From the NCBI RefSeq assembly GCF_001514265.1, contig NZ_KQ948988.1:124001-188000 (forward strand): DNA of 64,000 nt, in the 5' to 3' direction. The translations under genes and the position numbers were made by a program. Shown piece after piece: positions 16,399 through 24,623 of the stretch. The DNA is from Streptomyces resistomycificus. Its GTDB lineage: Bacteria; Actinomycetota; Actinomycetes; Streptomycetales; Streptomycetaceae. A model generated the notes under the pieces. That model ran no database searches and was not told the origin of the DNA. It saw only the letters and a list, made by a program, of their open reading frames with translations. Each line of letters opens with the position of its first letter. The first letter of the stretch is position 1.

Positions 16399-17727
16399 CT
16401 AGGCGGACAGCGCGGCGACCAGAACCGGCGTGACCTGCTCCACCTGCCACGGCCGGGCCCCGTAACCCGCCAGCGCGGCCCCCACGGACTCGGCACTGAC
16501 AACGTTGGGCGGCTCCCAGCACACCCGCCGGACCGTGTCGGGCGTGATCAGGTTCTCCTGTGGCATGTTGAGGGCCTCGGCCAGCGCGGACACCGCGGCC
16601 CGGGCCGCCGACAGCCGTGCCGCGGCCTCCGGGTCCTTGTCGGCCCAGGCCCGCGGCGGCGGCGGCCCCGTCACCGGCTGCCCCGGCTGCGGCAGCTGCG
16701 CGTCGGTCAGCTCCCTCGCCCGGTCCACGGCGGCCTGCCACTGCTCCAGCTGCCGCCGCCCCGTCCGGTGCCCGAAGCCGTTCAGCGCGGCGAGCGCGTG
16801 CACGTTGGCCGGAAGGGAGAGGGCGGCCTCCACGATGGCCGCGTCGGACAGCACCTTGCCCGGCGACACGTCCCGCCGCTGGGCGATCCGGTCCCGCGTC
16901 TGCCACAGCTCCCGGACCACGGCGAGCTGCCGGCGCCGCCGCACCTTGTGCATCCCGGAGGTGCGACGCCAGGGGTCCTTGCGCGGCTCGGCGGGCGGCG
17001 CGGCCGCGATCGCGTCGAACTCCTCACGGGCCCACTCCAGCTTGCCCTGCCGGTCCAGCTCCTTCTCCAGCGCGTCCCGCAGGTCGACGAGGAGCTCCAC
17101 GTCCAGGGCCGCGTAGCGAAGCCAGGGCTCGGGCAGCGGACGGGTGGACCAGTCGACGGCCGAGTGGCCCTTCTCCAGGACGAAGCCCAGGACGCTCTCC
17201 ACCATCGCGCCGAGGCCCACCCGCGGGAATCCGGCGATCCGGCCGGCCAGCTCGGTGTCGAACAGCCGGGTGGGGACCATGCCTATTTCGCGGAGGCAGG
17301 GCAGGTCCTGGGTGGCCGCGTGCAGCACCCACTCGACGCCGGACAGGGCCTCGCCGAGGCCGGAGAGGTCGGGACAGGCCACGGGGTCGATCAGCGCGCT
17401 CCCGGCGCCCTCCCGGCGCAGCTGCACGAGATAGGCCCGCTGGCCGTAGCGGTAGCCGGAGGCGCGTTCGGCGTCCACGGCGACGGGGCCGGAGCCGGCG
17501 GCGAAGGCGGCGATCACCCGGGCGAGGGTCTCGTCGTCGGCGACCACCGGCGGAATGCCCTCACGGGGTTCCAGCAGAGGGATCGGCTCCGGACCCGTGT
17601 CAGGGTCGTTCGCCGGGCCTGTAGCAGGGTTCGGCGCCCCCGTAACAGAAGATCCGCCGTCGTCCGGAGGGGCGCCTCCGGTGGTTCGCAGTGTGCTGTC
17701 TGCTGCGGTGTCTTGGGCGTCGGTCAC
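16399..17727 (-). CDS. rnd: Ribonuclease D (HRDC-domain 3'-5' exonuclease)
   Basis: 442-residue DEDD exonuclease for 3' trimming of structured RNAs. After a low-complexity N terminus (about 1-65) come the exonuclease motifs: VAVDAERASGY (DxE), HAATQDLPCLREIG (the second Asp region) and YAALDVELLVDL (YxxxD). An HRDC domain follows (about 250-330), including LPANVHALAAL, with a C-terminal extension of the kind seen in actinobacterial RNase D. GTG start at 17727. Transcribed away from the response regulator's 3' end, with a near-perfect 34-bp palindrome in the gap. Confidence 0.9.
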   Translation of the reverse strand: MTDAQDTAADSTLRTTGGAPPDDGGSSVTGAPNPATGPANDPDTGPEPIPLLEPREGIPPVVADDETLARVIAAFAAGSGPVAVDAERASGYRYGQRAYLVQLRREGAGSALIDPVACPDLSGLGEALSGVEWVLHAATQDLPCLREIGMVPTRLFDTELAGRIAGFPRVGLGAMVESVLGFVLEKGHSAVDWSTRPLPEPWLRYAALDVELLVDLRDALEKELDRQGKLEWAREEFDAIAAAPPAEPRKDPWRRTSGMHKVRRRRQLAVVRELWQTRDRIAQRRDVSPGKVLSDAAIVEAALSLPANVHALAALNGFGHRTGRRQLEQWQAAVDRARELTDAQLPQPGQPVTGPPPPRAWADKDPEAAARLSAARAAVSALAEALNMPQENLITPDTVRRVCWEPPNVVSAESVGAALAGYGARPWQVEQVTPVLVAALSA

Positions 17728-17753
17728 CTGTCAAGGGTATCCGTGTATGGACA

Positions 17754-17787
17754 GCGCCCGCCGACGGAACGTTCCGTCGACGGGCGC
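17754..17787. terminator. Near-perfect 34-bp palindrome, likely hairpin terminator
   Basis: The sequence from GCGCCCG at 17754 to CGGGCGC at 17787 is symmetric about 17770/17771 with a single mismatched pair (17761/17780). It lies downstream of the response-regulator gene on the minus strand and upstream of rnd. A terminator is likeliest; cruciform or protein-binding roles remain possible. Confidence 0.65.
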
Positions 17788-17794
17788 CTGAGGG

Positions 17795-17833
17795 TCGTAA
17801 ACCAGTCAGCTCGGTGAAAGATCCGGTTTACGA
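17795..17833. repeat. 9-bp inverted repeat with 21-base spacer
   Basis: TCGTAAACC (17795-17803) pairs with GGTTTACGA (17825-17833). It could form a second hairpin after the response-regulator gene or be a bipartite operator upstream of rnd. Confidence 0.5.
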
Positions 17834-17895
17834 CGGGTGCGGTACGCGGCCAAGAACCGGCGGTCGGTCCGCCGCACGTCGGTGAGGGGCGGGGG

Positions 17896-18558
17896 TCAGT
17901 GGATGATGCCGGTCCGCAGGGCCACGGCGACCATGCCGGCGCGGTCTCCGGTGCCGAGCTTGCGGGCGATACGGGCGAGGTGGCTCTTGACGGTCAGTGC
18001 GGACAGGCCCATCGAGACGCCGATCGCCTTGTTGGACTGGCCCTCCGCGACCAGCCGCAGCACCTCGACCTCACGGCCGGACAGTTCGCGGTAGCCACCC
18101 GGGTGACTCGGGGCACCCGGGGGGCGGCGGTGCATACGGGCGGCGGCGGCGCCGATGGGGGCGGCGCCCGGACGGGTGGGGAGCCCGATGTTGGTGCGGG
18201 TGCCGGTGACCACGTAGCCCTTGACGCCGCCGGCGAGCGCGTTGCGGACCGCGCCGATGTCGTCGGCGGCGGAGAGGGCGAGGCCGTTGGGCCAGCCCGC
18301 GGCCCGGGTCTCGGACAGAAGGGTGAGGCCGGAGCCGTCGGGCAGGTGGACGTCGGCGACACAGATGTCGCGGGGGTTGCCGATGCGGGGACGAGCCTCC
18401 GCGACGGACGAGGCCTCGATGACGTCGCGCACACCGAGCGCCCACAGGTGGCGGGTGACGGTGGAGCGGACGCGGGGGTCGGCCACGACCACCATGGCGG
18501 TCGGCTTGTTCGGGCGGTAGGCGACCAGGCTTGCGGGCTGCTCGAGGAGAACGGACAC
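17896..18558 (-). CDS. Orphan LuxR/NarL-type response regulator with atypical receiver
   Basis: 220-residue DNA-binding protein. The receiver-like domain (about 20-125) keeps a phosphoacceptor-like Asp69 in VADVHLPDGSG and the Lys in GGVKGYVV. The usual acidic pair is reduced to the single Asp27 in VVADPRVR, so normal Mg-dependent phosphorylation is doubtful. A linker rich in Pro/Ala leads to a LuxR helix-turn-helix (LSGREVEVLRLVAEGQSNKA, then MGLSALTVKSHLARI). The GTG at 18558 follows AGGAGG with good spacing, whereas the frame up to 18648 has no ribosome site. No histidine kinase is adjacent. Confidence 0.88.
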   Translation of the reverse strand: MSVLLEQPASLVAYRPNKPTAMVVVADPRVRSTVTRHLWALGVRDVIEASSVAEARPRIGNPRDICVADVHLPDGSGLTLLSETRAAGWPNGLALSAADDIGAVRNALAGGVKGYVVTGTRTNIGLPTRPGAAPIGAAAARMHRRPPGAPSHPGGYRELSGREVEVLRLVAEGQSNKAIGVSMGLSALTVKSHLARIARKLGTGDRAGMVAVALRTGIIH

Positions 18559-18748
18559 CAGGCCTCCTGGGTGGGGGACGGGGCCGGCTTGTGGGGATGA
18601 AGCCGGGACGAACCGTGCTTTCAAGGTCACAGTCGTCTTCGGCACCAAACCCGTCCGCCTTTAGAGAATGATCACGATCTGGTGAGTAACAATCCGTGCA
18701 ATTCGGACACGCGATCGATCATCCGAAGATCGAACGGTTTCGCTCTGC

Positions 18749-18780
18749 GTCGATACGCGGCCGAAAGTGGCCGTATCGAC
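18749..18780. terminator. Interrupted inverted repeat, possible terminator of the DUF3000 gene
   Basis: GTCGATAC...GGCC and GGCC...GTATCGAC form a hairpin with a 2-base bulge and a 6-base loop. It lies 60 bases past the DUF3000 stop on the minus strand. The rest of 18559-18840 must hold the response-regulator promoter, but I see no clear -10/-35 pair. Confidence 0.5.
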
Positions 18781-18840
18781 AAAGTGATTGCCAAAAAGGC
18801 AGTGCGGATCCCCTGCGTCAAGAGGTCGGAAGGGGGTCGG

Positions 18841-19509
18841 TCAGCGCGACTGCGGGCCGCGCCGCTGCGGCAGTGTGACCACCGACGCGTCGCCCGGACC
18901 GGCCGGCGGCAGACCCGCGATCTGGGCGAGCAGGTCGCACCAGGCGGCCAGGTGTGCCGCCGTGTCCGGGACACCGCCCAGACCCTCGCGAGGCGTCCAG
19001 GAGGCGCGGATCTCGATCTGTGAGGCGGACGGCCGTTCGGAAAGGCCCCCGAAGTAGTGGGAGCTGGCCCGGGTGACGGTGCCGCTCGGCTCGCCGCAGG
19101 CCAGACCGCGCGCGGTGAGCGCACCCGTCAGCCACGACCAGCACACGTCGGGCAGCAGCGGATCGGCGGCCATCTCCGCCTCCAGCTCCGCGCGCACCAG
19201 CGTCACCAGCCGGAACGTGCCCCGCCAGGCGTCGTGCCCGGCCGGGTCGTGCAGCAGCACCAGCCGCCCGTCGGCCAGGTCCTGGTCGCCGTCGACGACC
19301 GCGGCCTCCAGCGCGTACGCGTAGGGCGCGAGCCGCTGGGGCGCGCGCGTGGGCTCGACCTCGACCTGCGGCCTGAGCCGCGCCGCCCTGAGCGCGTCGA
19401 CAGCCGCCCGGAAGGGCAGCGGATCCGTCCCGCTCGTATGCAGGTCCTCCTCCTTCGCGTCGTCCATTCCGTCAGCGCCGTCCGACAGTCGTCCCTGAGC
19501 CGCAGCCAT
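18841..19509 (-). CDS. DUF3000 family protein
   Basis: 222-residue soluble protein of a conserved actinobacterial family of unknown function, usually next to hemE. Visible features are a conserved ALRPQVEVEPTRAPQRLAPY-like N-terminal stretch (here preceded by ARLR), a central WRGTFRLVTLVRAELEAEMA helix region and C-terminal IEIRASWTPREGL. No catalytic motif, signal peptide or membrane segment is evident. The start is uncertain: I favour the ATG at 19509, but the ATG at 19467 or a longer form is possible because no ribosome site is clear. Divergent from hemE with about 107 bases between starts. Confidence 0.75.
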   Translation of the reverse strand: MAAAQGRLSDGADGMDDAKEEDLHTSGTDPLPFRAAVDALRAARLRPQVEVEPTRAPQRLAPYAYALEAAVVDGDQDLADGRLVLLHDPAGHDAWRGTFRLVTLVRAELEAEMAADPLLPDVCWSWLTGALTARGLACGEPSGTVTRASSHYFGGLSERPSASQIEIRASWTPREGLGGVPDTAAHLAAWCDLLAQIAGLPPAGPGDASVVTLPQRRGPQSR

Positions 19510-19616
19510 GCGGGGAAGATTAAGGGGAACGGGGCCTTCGCGCAGGGAGGACACCCTGTTGCCCGGTGTCGGGGTTGCCGTCCGGGCGGGGTCCGGGGCC
19601 GTGCGAGACTTGGCCC

Positions 19617-20684
19617 GTGAGTGCCAACGAGAGCCCCGCGACGCCGCAGTCGACAGCCACGTACGAGTCCGCCTTCATGAAGGCGTGCAGGCGTGAGCCC
19701 GTGCCGCACACCCCCGTGTGGTTCATGCGACAGGCCGGGCGCTCGCTGCCGGAGTACCGCAAGGTGCGCGAGGGCGTCCCGATGCTCGAGTCCTGCATGC
19801 GGCCCGAGCTGGTCACCGAGATCACCCTCCAGCCGGTGCGCAGGCACAACGTGGACGCGGCGATCTACTTCAGCGACATCGTCGTCCCGCTGAAGGCCAT
19901 CGGCATCGACCTCGACATCAAGCCCGGTGTGGGCCCGGTCGTCGAGCGCCCGATCCGCACCCGCGAGGACCTCGCCCAGCTGCGTGACCTCACCCCCGAG
20001 GACGTCTCGTACGTCACCGAGGCGATCGGTCTGCTCACCCGCGAACTCGGCTCCACCCCGCTCATCGGCTTCGCCGGCGCCCCGTTCACCCTCGCCAGCT
20101 ACCTCGTCGAGGGCGGCCCGTCGCGGACGTACGAGAACGCCAAGGCGATGATGTACGGCGACCCCGCGCTGTGGGCCGACCTGCTCGACCGCCTCTCGGA
20201 GATCACGGCCGCGTTCCTGAAGGTGCAGATCGAGGCGGGCGCGAGCGCCGTCCAGCTGTTCGACTCCTGGGCCGGAGCGCTGGCCCCCGCGGACTACCGC
20301 CACTCGGTGCTGCCCGCCTCCGCGAAGGTCTTCGAGGCCGTCGCCGGCTACGGCGTCCCGCGCATCCACTTCGGTGTCGGCACCGGCGAACTGCTCAGGC
20401 TGATGGGCGAGGCAGGCGCGGACGTCGTGGGCGTCGACTGGCGGGTCCCGCTCGACGAGGCCGTCCGCCGCATCGGCCCCGGCAAGGCGCTCCAGGGCAA
20501 CCTCGACCCGACCGTCCTGTTCGCCGGCACGGAGGCCGTCGAGGCCAAGACCCGCGAGGTCCTCGACGCGGCGGCGGGCCTGGAGGGCCACGTCTTCAAC
20601 CTGGGGCACGGCGTCATGCCGTCCACCGACCCGGACGCGCTGACCCGCCTCGTGGAGTACGTCCACACCCGGACCGCGCGCTAG
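19617..20684 (+). CDS. hemE: Uroporphyrinogen decarboxylase
   Basis: 355-residue cytosolic heme enzyme converting uroporphyrinogen III to coproporphyrinogen III. Both family signatures are present: PVWFMRQAGRSLPEYR (about 33-48) and GFAGAPFTLASYLVEGG (about 141-157). The substrate-binding Asp (IYFSDI) and GHGVMP near the C terminus are also conserved. I use the GTG at 19617 because conserved sequence begins soon after it; no Shine-Dalgarno is obvious, so the mRNA may be leaderless. HemY and HemQ, later steps of the coproporphyrin-dependent branch, lie 4-5 kb downstream. Confidence 0.95.
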   Translation: MSANESPATPQSTATYESAFMKACRREPVPHTPVWFMRQAGRSLPEYRKVREGVPMLESCMRPELVTEITLQPVRRHNVDAAIYFSDIVVPLKAIGIDLDIKPGVGPVVERPIRTREDLAQLRDLTPEDVSYVTEAIGLLTRELGSTPLIGFAGAPFTLASYLVEGGPSRTYENAKAMMYGDPALWADLLDRLSEITAAFLKVQIEAGASAVQLFDSWAGALAPADYRHSVLPASAKVFEAVAGYGVPRIHFGVGTGELLRLMGEAGADVVGVDWRVPLDEAVRRIGPGKALQGNLDPTVLFAGTEAVEAKTREVLDAAAGLEGHVFNLGHGVMPSTDPDALTRLVEYVHTRTAR

Positions 20685-20699
20685 TTCGTTCCCCAAGCC

Positions 20700-21524
20700 T
20701 CACCAGGTGTGCCGGGGCCGTGCCCTCCTGCCGAAGAGCAGGCCGCGCGGTTCCGGCGGCGGTGGGGTGCCCGCCTTGAGCGGCCAGGCGAGCAGCATGC
20801 CCGCGAGGAAGCCGACGATGTGCGCCGCGTACGCCACCGTGCCGGCGTCGGACACGCCCTCGCCGGACGAGTACACGCCCTGCAGCACGAACCAGAAGCC
20901 CAGCACCAGCCAGGCCGGCAGCCTGAGGGGCAGGAAGACCAGGAACGGGACGAGGACCCAGACCCTGGCCTTCGGGTACAGCACGAGATAGGCGCCCAGG
21001 ACCCCGGCGATCGCTCCCGACGCGCCGATCAGCGGGTCGGCCGAGTCGTCGTTGAGCAGCGCAAAGCCGTACGACGCCGCGTAGCCGCAGACGACGTAGA
21101 AGAGAGCGAACCGCACATGGCCCATGCGGTCCTCGACGTTGTTGCCGAAGATCAGCAGGAAGAGCGTGTTGCCCAGCAGGTGCAGCCAGCCGCCGTGCAG
21201 GAACAGCGCCGTGAGGACCGACAGTTCGGGGGACTTGTCGTAGGCCGGCGGGCCGACCACGCAGCCCGCCCCCCGCGGGCCCACCCCGACGTCACCCGTC
21301 GGCACCACCCGTGGCAGCTGATGGTGAATCAACTCCTGCGGGATTGCCGCGTACTGGTCCAGGAACGCCTGGAGGTGACACTGCTGCGCCAGACCGCCGT
21401 CCCCGGCCACGGAACCGGCGAGGCCGGGCATGAACAGGAAGACGAGCACGTTCGCGGCGATGAGCGCGTAGGTCACATACGGGGTGCCGCGCACCGGGTT
21501 CACGTCATGGACGGGTATGACCAC
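20700..21524 (-). CDS. Rhomboid-family intramembrane serine protease
   Basis: 274-residue membrane protein with about six helices. The catalytic Ser is in GASGAIAG and the catalytic His in AAHIVGFLAG. The L1 loop carries HGGWLHLLGNTLFLLIFGNNVED, including the WR-like/HxxxN elements of bacterial rhomboids. A long loop between helices 1 and 2 contains two Cys (QQC and GC) that may pair outside the membrane. The end is a short Pro/Arg-rich cytoplasmic tail. Convergent with hemE, stops 15 bases apart. GTG start without a strong ribosome site. Confidence 0.9.
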   Translation of the reverse strand: MVIPVHDVNPVRGTPYVTYALIAANVLVFLFMPGLAGSVAGDGGLAQQCHLQAFLDQYAAIPQELIHHQLPRVVPTGDVGVGPRGAGCVVGPPAYDKSPELSVLTALFLHGGWLHLLGNTLFLLIFGNNVEDRMGHVRFALFYVVCGYAASYGFALLNDDSADPLIGASGAIAGVLGAYLVLYPKARVWVLVPFLVFLPLRLPAWLVLGFWFVLQGVYSSGEGVSDAGTVAYAAHIVGFLAGMLLAWPLKAGTPPPPEPRGLLFGRRARPRHTW

Positions 21525-21649
21525 AAGGAAGTAGTGCCCGCGATGCGACGGCCGAATCGGTGAACGCCGCCCGGCGCGCCCGCGTATGTCTCCTCAACCG
21601 CCCGCGGCGCGGGGAAGGCGGGTCGCGGGGACTACGTGAGGATCAGGCG

Positions 21650-21970
21650 ATGAACGACCGAGTTACTCCTCCGATGCACGCCCTGCCGGACGGCGAGGCC
21701 GAGATCTCTCTCGTGCTGCGCCTGCCCTGGGAGGACGTGGCTCGGCTCGGACAGGAGGCCGGACGGCTGGCCTCCCAGATGCAGCGGCCGGTCACCCTGG
21801 ACGAGGCGGTCAGCCACCGGCTCAGGTCCACCCGCTCGGCCGCCCACGCGAAGCCCGCGGGCGAGCAGCCGGCCGCGGTGACCACCAGCGCGTCCGTCTC
21901 GTCGCTGCCACCGCGGCCGGCGGCCGATCAGGCGCGGCAGGCGATCGAGCGGATCAACGGGACGGCGTAG
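21650..21970 (+). CDS. Conserved hypothetical protein (106 aa)
   Basis: I do not recognise a domain. The N-terminal half has a mixed hydrophobic/charged pattern (AEISLVLRLPWEDVARLGQ) followed by an amphipathic helix; the C-terminal half is Ala/Ser/Pro-rich and probably disordered. No signal peptide, membrane segment or Cys. The ATG at 21650 follows GAGGATCAG at a normal distance; upstream in-frame sequence is unlikely to be coding. It is divergent from the rhomboid gene. Confidence 0.65.
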   Translation: MNDRVTPPMHALPDGEAEISLVLRLPWEDVARLGQEAGRLASQMQRPVTLDEAVSHRLRSTRSAAHAKPAGEQPAAVTTSASVSSLPPRPAADQARQAIERINGTA

Positions 21971-22013
21971 GGGCCCGTGCGGGGCGCCGTCGGGGTGTCC
22001 GTGCGGTTGGCGG

Positions 22014-22064
22014 ACCACGGGCCGTGGTGGATTGCCCGCGCGGCTCCCCGCGCCCCTAGGGGCG
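22014..22064. repeat. Streptomyces-type intergenic palindromic element
   Basis: Three successive inverted repeats: ACCACGG/CCGTGGT (22014-22028), GCGCGG/CCGCGC (22038-22053) and CGCCCCTAGGGGCG (22051-22064, perfect 14 bp). The last overlaps the stop of the oxidoreductase gene. From memory, this arrangement resembles a hairpin-forming element found downstream of many Streptomyces genes; it may terminate both convergent genes. Confidence 0.6.
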
Positions 22065-23450
22065 TTGGGCCACCGCCCTCGCGGCCTTGCGGGCCGCCAC
22101 CAGTACCGGGTCCCACACCGGCGAGAACGGCGGGGCGTAGCCCAGGTCCAGGGCTGTCATCTGGTCCACCGTCATGCCGGCCGTCAGGGCCACCGCGGCG
22201 ATGTCGACGCGCTTGCCCGCGCCCTCCCTGCCGACGATCTGCACGCCGAGCAGCCGTCCCGTGCGGCGCTCGGCGAGCATCTTCACGGTCATGGGGGAGG
22301 CGCCCGGGTAGTAGCCGGCGCGGCTGGTCGACTCCACGGTGACCGACTCGAACCGCAGACCCACCCTGCGCGCGTCCTTCTCGCGCAGACCGGTGCGGGC
22401 GATCTCCAGGTCGCAGACCTTGCTGACCGCCGTGCCGACCACGCCCGGGAACGTGGCGTAACCGCCGCCCGCGTTCGTGCCGATGACCTGGCCGTGCTTG
22501 TTGGCGTGGGTGCCGAGCGGGACGTGCCGTTCCTGGCCGGAGACCAGGTCGAGGACCTCGACGCAGTCCCCGCCGGCCCAGACGTTCTCGTACCCGCGCA
22601 CCCGCATCGCCAGGTCGGTCAGCAACCCGCCGTGCGTGCCCAGCGGCAGCCCCGCGGCCTGCGCGAGCCCGGTCTCGGGGCGCACGCCGATGCCGAGCAC
22701 CACCACGTCCGCCGGGTACTCGGCGTCCCGCGTGACCACCGCCCGCACCCGGCCGTCGTCATCCGTCAGCAGCTTGGTCACCTCGGTGTCGTTGACCATG
22801 GTGATGCCCAGGCCCTCCATGGCCTCGTGCACCAGCCGGCCCATGTCCGGGTCCAGCGTGGACATCGGCTCACTGCCCCGGTTGACGACCGTCACCTCGT
22901 AGTCCCGCTTGATGAGCGCCTCGGCCATCTCGACGCCGATGTATCCCGCGCCGACGACCACCGCGCGCCGGCCACGCGTGCGTGCCAGCGTGTCCAGGAG
23001 GGCCTGGCCGTCGTCGAGGGTCTGGACACCGTGCACGCCGGACGCGTCGGCGCCCGGCATGTCCGGGCGGATCGGGCGGGCGCCGGTCGCGATCACGAGC
23101 TTGTCGTACGACGTCCAGGACTCCGCCCCGGAATCGACGTCACGCGCGCGTACCCGCCCGCCGGCCACGTCGATCTCCGTCACCTCGGTGCGCATCCGGA
23201 GGTCGATGTCACGGCTCTGGTGCTCCTGGGGCGAGCGGGCGATCAGCCGGTCCCGGTCGGTGACGTCGCCGCCCACCCAGTACGGGATGCCGCACGCCGA
23301 GTAGGACGTGAAGTGGCCGCGCTCGAAGGCCACGATCTCCAGCTCGTCGGGGCCCTTCATCCGGCGGGCCTGCGACGCCGCGGACATCCCCGCGGCGTCG
23401 CCGCCGATCACCACCAGACGCTCCGCACCGCTCGCTGTGTTCATGCTCAT
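22056..23450 (-). CDS. CoA-disulfide reductase-like FAD/NAD(P)H oxidoreductase
   Basis: 464-residue flavoprotein of the single-cysteine disulfide reductase group (CoA-disulfide reductase, NADH oxidase/peroxidase). The FAD motif VVIGGDAAGMSAA is at about 12-24; the sole active-site Cys is in SYSACGIPYW (about 53). A second Rossmann motif VVVGAGYIGVEMAEAL and the FAD-closing VWAGGDCVE follow. The dimerisation domain ends in YAPPFSPVWDPVLVAARKA, the region that supplies the CoA-reductase Tyr. Streptomyces use mycothiol as main thiol, so the true substrate may be something other than CoA disulfide. Confidence 0.87.
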   Translation of the reverse strand: MSMNTASGAERLVVIGGDAAGMSAASQARRMKGPDELEIVAFERGHFTSYSACGIPYWVGGDVTDRDRLIARSPQEHQSRDIDLRMRTEVTEIDVAGGRVRARDVDSGAESWTSYDKLVIATGARPIRPDMPGADASGVHGVQTLDDGQALLDTLARTRGRRAVVVGAGYIGVEMAEALIKRDYEVTVVNRGSEPMSTLDPDMGRLVHEAMEGLGITMVNDTEVTKLLTDDDGRVRAVVTRDAEYPADVVVLGIGVRPETGLAQAAGLPLGTHGGLLTDLAMRVRGYENVWAGGDCVEVLDLVSGQERHVPLGTHANKHGQVIGTNAGGGYATFPGVVGTAVSKVCDLEIARTGLREKDARRVGLRFESVTVESTSRAGYYPGASPMTVKMLAERRTGRLLGVQIVGREGAGKRVDIAAVALTAGMTVDQMTALDLGYAPPFSPVWDPVLVAARKAARAVAQRP

Positions 23451-23477
23451 GCGAACACGCTACGTGCGCAGGGCATT

Positions 23478-24464
23478 TCAGTCCTGCTCGCCCCGCTCGT
23501 TCGTCCGCCCGGGCTCCGGAGCGGTCCTGGCGGTGGGCAGGGGGCCGAGCGCGGTCGCCGGTGCGGTGGCCGGCCGGCGCGGCAGCCGCGGCCGTACGAT
23601 GCGCAGCCACACCAGCACCACCAGCGCGACCACCGCCGCGAACGGCAGCACCGCCGCCAGCGCCACCAGGATCCAGCGCAGCATCGTCACGAACGCGTCC
23701 CAGCCGCCCGCCAGCGCGTCGACGACACCCGGGTCGTCGTCCTCGGCGGCCTCCCGCACCGGCGTCTCGGACAGGGAGAGAGTGATGGTGGCCATGCTGG
23801 TGCGGTCCTTCAGAGACGCCTGCCGGGCGAGCAGTGACTCCAACTCCGCCTGACGGCTGCTCAGTTCACCCTCCAGCGTGACCACGTCGCTCAGCTTCGT
23901 GGCCTGGTCCATCAGCTCGCGGATGCGCACCACGCTGGCGCGCTGCGAGGTGATGCGGCTCTCCACGTCGACGACCTGGTCGGTGACGTCACGCGCCTTC
24001 GCCGAGCGTTCGCGCAGCTTGCCGGTGCCTTCCAGGTCGCCGAGGACCTCCTCGTACCTGTCGACCGGCACGCGCAGCACGACGTGCGTCTCCTCGCGGC
24101 CCTCCGAGTCCGTGGAGGTGGACTCGTTGCCGATGTAGCCGCCCGCGTTCTCGGTGGTGGTGCGGGCCTGGCCCAGGGCCTTGGACACGTCCTTGACCTG
24201 CACGGTCAGCTCGGCGGTGCGGATGATGCGGTTCGCGGAGACCTTGGGCGGCGCGGACGCCTGGGCGCCGCTGCCCGCGCCGCCGTCGCTGTCCGCGGCG
24301 GCGCCCGGGGCGGCCTCCTTCGCGCCCGACCGGGCGACGCCCGCGTCCTCGCCGGCACCACTGGCCGAATCGCCCGCGCCGCTGCAGCCGGTCAGCGCGA
24401 GGGCCGCCGCCAGCAGAATCCCGGCCAGGGCCTGGGCGGATCGTACGGAACGTTGTGTGCGCAT
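23478..24464 (-). CDS. DUF4349 lipoprotein with C-terminal membrane helix
   Basis: 328-residue envelope protein. A type II signal ends at LALTGCSG (lipidated Cys near 27), followed by a Gly/Ala/Ser-rich linker to about 75. The DUF4349 domain starts with IIRTAELTVQVKDVSKAL, continues with LRVPVDRYEEVLGDLEG and a coiled-coil-forming heptad region (about 170-240), and ends with a hydrophobic helix (about 265-290) and a basic Pro/Arg-rich tail. ATG at 24464; the ribosome site is weak. Function unknown. Divergent from hemY with 159 bases between starts. Confidence 0.85.
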   Translation of the reverse strand: MRTQRSVRSAQALAGILLAAALALTGCSGAGDSASGAGEDAGVARSGAKEAAPGAAADSDGGAGSGAQASAPPKVSANRIIRTAELTVQVKDVSKALGQARTTTENAGGYIGNESTSTDSEGREETHVVLRVPVDRYEEVLGDLEGTGKLRERSAKARDVTDQVVDVESRITSQRASVVRIRELMDQATKLSDVVTLEGELSSRQAELESLLARQASLKDRTSMATITLSLSETPVREAAEDDDPGVVDALAGGWDAFVTMLRWILVALAAVLPFAAVVALVVLVWLRIVRPRLPRRPATAPATALGPLPTARTAPEPGRTNERGEQD

Positions 24465-24623
24465 CTGGGCGTACCCCCCGAGGGTCGAGACAACTGACGT
24501 TCCTTCGACGCCGGAGCGGGCCCGAACGTTGGCGGGAAACGGTCCCGATGCGGTCACGGTGAGGACTCGGGCGGGACACCGGGTCGCCGCGGGAGTGTCA
24601 GAGGGGTCTGAGAAGGTGGACGC

